Positions 18,772 to 22,943 of a DNA stretch of 22,943 bases are shown in pieces (the stretch's first letter is position 1; each line of letters opens with the position of its first letter). The notes beneath the pieces are model-generated. The model was not told where the DNA came from. It saw only the letters and a program-made list of their open reading frames with translations, and did no database searches. The position numbers and the translations under genes were made by a program. Origin of the DNA: Discostella pseudostelligera (Eukaryota; Bacillariophyta; Thalassiosirophyceae; Thalassiosirales; Thalassiosiraceae); NCBI GenBank assembly GCA_036940085.1, contig JALLBK010000432.1:1-22943 (forward strand). The letters are read 5' to 3'.

Positions 18772-18908
18772 GTGTATTGAAGTGTAGTAAATGTAAAATC
18801 TGATGTGAGTGGTTGTGCTAAAACAAGTGAATTCGATGTTCGATGTGATGATATCATCGTGAGGAAAGACAGTATGTCAAAAACCTCTACTCGTAAACTA
18901 ACTACTAA

Positions 18909-20235
18909 TTAGAGGATCGTGTACCAAAACACGCAGTGGTGATCACATGTTCCGACCCAAGTTCCATTTTCAGCTTTGTTCATGAATAAATAATTGTTAT
19001 TGTATCCCAAAGTCTTCCGCGATTTGACAATGAATGCAGAGAGTGAAGATGCAGGATTGCCGATGAATACATTTGCCATCGTCGCCAGTGTGATATCCCC
19101 TCCTATCCAAGTTGCCTCCGAGGGAATCAAAATGATGTCCGATCCAATATCTGGATCTGCCAACAATCTCTCCAATATATCTGGTCGTTGATGATCTGTC
19201 ATGAAAACAATGGGGTAATTTAGCATGCCCGTTGGTTCCAAAATTGCCTTGACATACTCTGGCTCCATTTCAAGTGCAGCTGTAGGATCACATCCAGTGT
19301 TTCTCGAAACCATTTTCATTAAATTTGTGCCGGCTCTTTCTAATGATCGACTGTGCACCACTGAGTAAGTGACAGTGCACATCTCGTTGCCAAAGATTGC
19401 ATCCAATGCGGAGCACATATCACGAACAGGTTGTAGTTGTGCATGCCGCCCAATACCATTGTTGTGTGATCTCCACAGAGTTCGAATTATATGTCTTTGA
19501 TAATCAAAGTAATCCTCAAACGACCCATCATGCCCATAAAAGAACAAAAATTTGCTCTCGTCTTTAGTTTCCATCCTGCGGACTTCTTTGTATTGATTCA
19601 AGTGATCGTAGGCATCGAAAATCTTAACACAAAAATTCTGTTCCATATCGTGTGCCCATGCGACCATATTATTTTTATCCTGAACCGCCATCCACATCTC
19701 CGTTATTAAATGCGTAGTCCAACTATGTTGCATGATGCCCACGACCACGTTTTTATCTCTTCCATATTGCAATGCATGCAAAAATTCAATCAGATTAATC
19801 CCCGTTCTACCGTATGTCTCGAACCCAGTCAATAGTAGGATTATAGTCTCCTCGGGTGGATTATTCAATAGGACAATTAGTATATTGTTGCATTGCTTGA
19901 ATTTCGACTTCCGGAGATATTGATACAAAGCGATTACAGATTTGGATGGGTATCAATGGTTGGGATGGTGCACCTTTGTTGAAGCAAATTATATTATCAT
20001 TCTCCTTGACAAAGACTGTTTGCGGATCATTGTACTGGTGAGAGTGATAAAAAGCGTAGAAGGCAGAACACGACATAAATGCAACATCTTTGCAAAAATA
20101 TCTTTGCAAAACGAGAGCAAATATTAAGTCAAAGGGCGAACTAACCTCCACTAAGCGCACGAGTCTTCGCCGAACCTGTCCATGAGACGCAAATGAAATT
20201 AAATTCGTTGGGCTCAATTGCACCTTCCACCGCAT
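18909..20235 (-). CDS. Putative GT-B glycosyltransferase (O-fucosyltransferase-like), 5' part with a frame break
   Basis: The main open frame (about 19955-18909) contains ETIILLLTGFETYGRTGIN near its start, then IMQHSWTTHL, a central VVHSRSLERAG segment (an H-x-R motif as in fucosyltransferase-type GT-B enzymes) and a C-terminal IGGDITLATMANVFIGNPASSLSAFIVKSR block like the nucleotide-binding end of that fold. It ends CVFWYTIL at TAG. The upstream segment from ATG 20235 (MRWKVQLSP...) lies in another frame that stays open to 19861, so the frames overlap by about 95 nt. The join is either an unrecognised short intron or a 1-nt frameshift. A hydrophobic stretch just upstream of ATG 20235 (LLFLAVLSVGL, no ATG in frame) could be a signal anchor if a further 5' exon exists. 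It converges with the GT32-like gene 137 nt away. Family assignment is tentative. Confidence 0.6.
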
Positions 20236-20370
20236 CAAACCCACAGAAAGAACGGCGAGGAATAAAAGCGATGCTTGGCCAAGTAGTAGATACTATTTGA
20301 TGCTTTGAGTGGAGTTGGAGCTGGCTTGGACTTGGCTGGAAGTTGGAGGAGATGATACGTTCAGTCTATT

Positions 20371-20449
20371 TTTCCCGCCATTTTCATTCCTAAGTAAAAT
20401 ATTTCCCGCCATTTCGATCCTTAAGTATCTTTTACTTGTGGTGACGTCT
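20371..20449. promoter_or_regulatory. Divergent promoter with two E2F-like boxes and a TGACGTC box
   Basis: Between the minus-strand fucosyltransferase-like gene and the plus-strand HAD gene. TTTCCCGCCATTTTC (20371-20385) and TTTCCCGCCATTTCG (20402-20416) are near-identical direct copies 31 bp apart. TGACGTCT is at 20442-20449. These are the same boxes, with the same ATTT/AAAT flank, as at 2386-2408 and 13960-13983. Confidence 0.5.
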
Positions 20450-20686
20450 CGAACGAATCTTCCAACTCCAAACTCATCGTCATCGTCAGTTAGTATTTGA
20501 GTACTCAAAATCGATTTGGGTACTCAAAATTTTTGCCCACAAACAAGGCCTTAGCCTCCACCACCACCGACGCGACCTCCTCTATGCCATTTCCTTCCAT
20601 ACTCGATTCACCGTCCGGCTGAATGTTGGACGCCAAGCCACAAGCCCCATCCATCAGCGGTATTTATAATAGAGTTATACAAAGCA

Positions 20687-21841
20687 ATGACAGCAACTAT
20701 CAACGACGGACACCACCCGGAGGCGGTGGAGGCAGGTGTTGATGATCGACAAACCACCGAAACCAAAATCACCACAATCATATTTGATGTCGATGATACA
20801 CTGTACGATGTGGGGACTGTGAGTCTATGATACTATATCTTGAACCATGTTTCATACCTATCCCTATCCATCCTATGATGACTCATGTCTTACCGTTTTT
20901 TTACTCTTTTCACGGTGCATAATCAATACATGTATTTCTGTAGGGATTCACCGCCCATCGCAATACCGAGGGCGCCACATCTTTCATGGTGGACAAGTTG
21001 TACTTTCCATCCAAGGCGGAAGCACAAAAAGTACGTGATGAATATTTTAAGAGGTATCATTCTACGGCCAAGGTGAGGACATCATTTGTCATTTGTATCC
21101 GATGACAGGTACGGATTGCATCGTCGTTAATGATGTTCTACGCCGTCATGTCATACGCCGATAATAACTTTGTTTTAGGGGCTGACAGCAGCAGAAGCTG
21201 AGGGTAGACTCCCACCACTCCCCGTGGGTTTATCACTCCCAAACGGACGAACCAACATGTTCGATGCCGGAGAGTTGGATGAATATTGGGCGAACAATTT
21301 GGACTTTTCACTGCTCGGTGGACCCGATCCAAAATGCATCGATTTCTTTAATGATATATCAAACATTAGTATCAAATTGAACATTGTCGCCTTCTCAAAC
21401 GGTCCACGCAAATATGTGTGTCGCGTCTTAACAGAGATTGGCCTTGATTCCTACTTCCCTCCCGAGAATATATTTGCCGTAACTGATGTGCTGCCTCACT
21501 GCAAACCTGACAAAGCATCCTTTGAATTGGTATTGGAACGTATTGGTGCCAAACCTCACGAAACAATCATGGTCGAAGATTCGATGAAGAATGTACGTAT
21601 GGCGAAGTCATTGGGAATGCGAACAATATTGGTGACGGGTAAAGGAAGGAGTGTGAAAAGAAGGCATGGAGCAGTACCTGATTTAGATGCGAAAAATGAA
21701 ACCAAGCTGGACAAAATGGCAAATGATGCTGAAGCCACCAAGCCGGATGATGCACCGGATGAATCGGATCCGGCAGTGGATGCTGCTGTGGAGGTGGCGT
21801 CGGAGATTAGGGACGTGTTGAATTTGTGGCTCAGCGACTAA
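20687..21841 (+). CDS. HAD-superfamily phosphatase, pyrimidine 5'-nucleotidase (SDT1/PHM8)-like
   Basis: Three exons: 20687-20818, 20944-21072 and 21179-21841. GT-AG introns at 20819-20943 and 21073-21178 are both in phase 0, giving 307 residues. Motif I, FDVDDTLYD, has the nucleophile Asp and acid/base Asp (residues of about 34 and 36). Motif II is FSNGPRKYV, motif III Lys lies in HCKPDKASFEL, and motif IV is VEDSMKNVRMAKSLGM. Motifs and spacing fit a soluble HAD hydrolase with a helical cap, closest to eukaryotic pyrimidine 5'-nucleotidase/SDT1-like proteins, which dephosphorylate nucleoside monophosphates. No targeting peptide is evident. The Asp/Glu-rich C-terminal extension (DDAPDESDPAVDAAVEV) is unusual. 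ATG 20687 is the first Met and needs splicing to reach motif II. Substrate is inferred from family only. Confidence 0.85.
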
Positions 21842-22602
21842 TTGATGTATTGACTGGATTTCATTCTGTTCGTCGACACAGAAAGGGAAGGAGTGCAATT
21901 AATGTTTAAATGACAGGTATTAATCTACATTTGTGAATACAAAATTACAGAGCTCATCAAAACTTTTTGATATTGCATTCGCCACACAACAATAATAGAT
22001 GGGGGGGGGAATTCGCCCGTTAACGTCACCGTCGACGGGTTTGTCGCCATCGCCATCGTCCCCCTTCGACGCTTGATGCTGCTATCGTCGTCGCCGTCGT
22101 TGCCGACGCAAACCGTCGCCATCACCCATCGAATTTGCCGCTGTCGTCGACGTCTTCGCCGTCGTCGCTGCCATCGTCGTTGTTGATCACCCGTCGAGGT
22201 CGCCGTCATCGTTTATTTACAAACAAAAATTACAGGGAGCGATGCAACAATCAATTCTAAAAGAGAGGGGGGGGGGAACTGGGGGGAATGCCGTCAACAT
22301 TGCCCTCTCCATCACATATTATACAACAAAATAGTACTTGGTTGCTTGCGCACCTGACTCTGCTTTTGCTGTACAGGTGGGTTGGATATATACTCCTTCA
22401 CCGGTACGTTGTTGGCTTCCTTTTCAATTGTCTTCTTCCTTTTCCAGTTGTGCTTCTCGTCTTGATTCACCGATAGCCTGCCAATTAGATTATCCAATTC
22501 TGCAATCACGAGGGATGATTCGGAATTGGATGTCGAAGCAAGTTCGGCTACTATTTGGTACCTCGACTGTATTCATTAATAATTTGGAGCAATACAAATC
22601 GC
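21842..22602. other. Low-complexity intergenic stretch
   Basis: No gene is supported. A trinucleotide-type CGTCGCCGTCG/GTCGTC region spans about 22018-22205 and produces an Arg-rich artefact frame on minus. G-runs occur at about 22001-22009 and 22266-22275. Short frames at 22288-22602 show no family motif. Confidence 0.6.
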
Positions 22603-22902
22603 ATGAAGGTTATGCACGGGTTGGATTTCCCTCATGGAATGCCATTGGGGCCATTCTCATCATTTCAGGAGCTATATGAGAAGATAAACAAGTGGGCCAA
22701 AGATCCCAGTACTATTGGTGGATCCTTTACTGTCAAAAAAGACTCCACCAATCCACCATCAAAATTCCGTGGACCGTCGCAGAAAATTATCTGTTCTAGG
22801 GGAGGTTGCACTCGAGGAAAAACAATTGTCATCAAAGATGATGATGAGGCAGGAGAACAATCAAAACAGCAGCGAGATAATCAACCTGCAACGATACGAT
22901 AA
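22603..22902 (+). CDS. Fragment or partial gene with MULE/FAR1-like N-terminal DNA-binding pattern
   Basis: The open frame is 99 residues from ATG 22603 (MKVMHGLDFPHG...) to TAA at 22900-22902; the frame is also open upstream without an ATG. The part GPFSSFQELYEKINKWAKD, then GGSFTVKKDST, then KIICSRGGCTRG recalls the N-terminal FAR1/WRKY-GCM1-type zinc-binding region of Mutator-like transposases and related factors (FxSxEELxxxINxYA...GFxVxxxxS...xxCSRGG). The C-terminus is acidic and then Gln-rich. It may be the 5' exon of a gene continuing past the window edge, or a remnant of a transposon. Evidence is motif resemblance only. Confidence 0.4.
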   Translation: MKVMHGLDFPHGMPLGPFSSFQELYEKINKWAKDPSTIGGSFTVKKDSTNPPSKFRGPSQKIICSRGGCTRGKTIVIKDDDEAGEQSKQQRDNQPATIR

Positions 22903-22943
22903 CGAGTTTATTGTTGCATGAGCAGCGACGACAATACGACGAC

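Noticed and set aside
21925..22209. Arg-rich minus-strand frame
   Set aside because: It comes from CGTCGCCGTCG low-complexity sequence and has no conserved pattern.

Overview
This is a nuclear window from a compact eukaryotic genome, most likely a diatom and probably a centric one. Three things point there: plastid-type bipartite presequences with a Phe directly after the signal peptide (genes at 1819-2232 and 14214-15368), short GT-AG introns of about 80-190 nt, and dense genes sharing short divergent promoters. The species cannot be named from the sequence.

Layout. At the left are an intact cytosolic ribosomal protein eL8/L7a gene (205-1002, +), a non-coding stretch with an 82-bp tandem duplication, a small plastid-targeted membrane protein (1819-2232, -), and a decayed nucleosome-assembly-protein (NAP) gene (2640-3971, +). 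From 4552 to 13486 there are two tandem minus-strand paralogues of an unrecognised family of Cys-rich, single-pass membrane proteins. Copy B (11484-13486) is largely intact but has an in-frame TAA in its cytoplasmic tail. Copy A (10581 down to 4552) is a pseudogene with many lesions. Its tail is split by a 4,098-bp DNA transposon (4798-8895) flanked by a perfect 9-bp target duplication. The transposon carries an apparently intact DDE transposase (-) and a divergent, frame-disrupted second gene (+).

To the right come a plastid-targeted SnoaL-like/DUF2358-type protein (14214-15368, +), a 227-bp foldback MITE-like element (15723-15949) ending 16 nt before the next start codon, a four-exon double glycosyltransferase (GT32-like, 15966-18771, +), a convergent GT-B/fucosyltransferase-like gene (18909-20235, -), a three-exon HAD phosphatase (20687-21841, +), low-complexity DNA, and a partial gene with a MULE/FAR1-like DNA-binding fragment near the right edge.

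Common threads. Three promoter regions (2365-2437, 13946-13983, 20371-20449) share an E2F-like GGCGGGAA box paired with a TGACGT (CRE/bZIP-like) box. Two neighbouring glycosyltransferase-type genes and the Cys-rich membrane protein family suggest a region with secretory-pathway and cell-surface functions. The most notable finds are the transposon insertion, proven internally by reading-frame continuity across the target duplication, and the Cys-rich membrane protein family itself.
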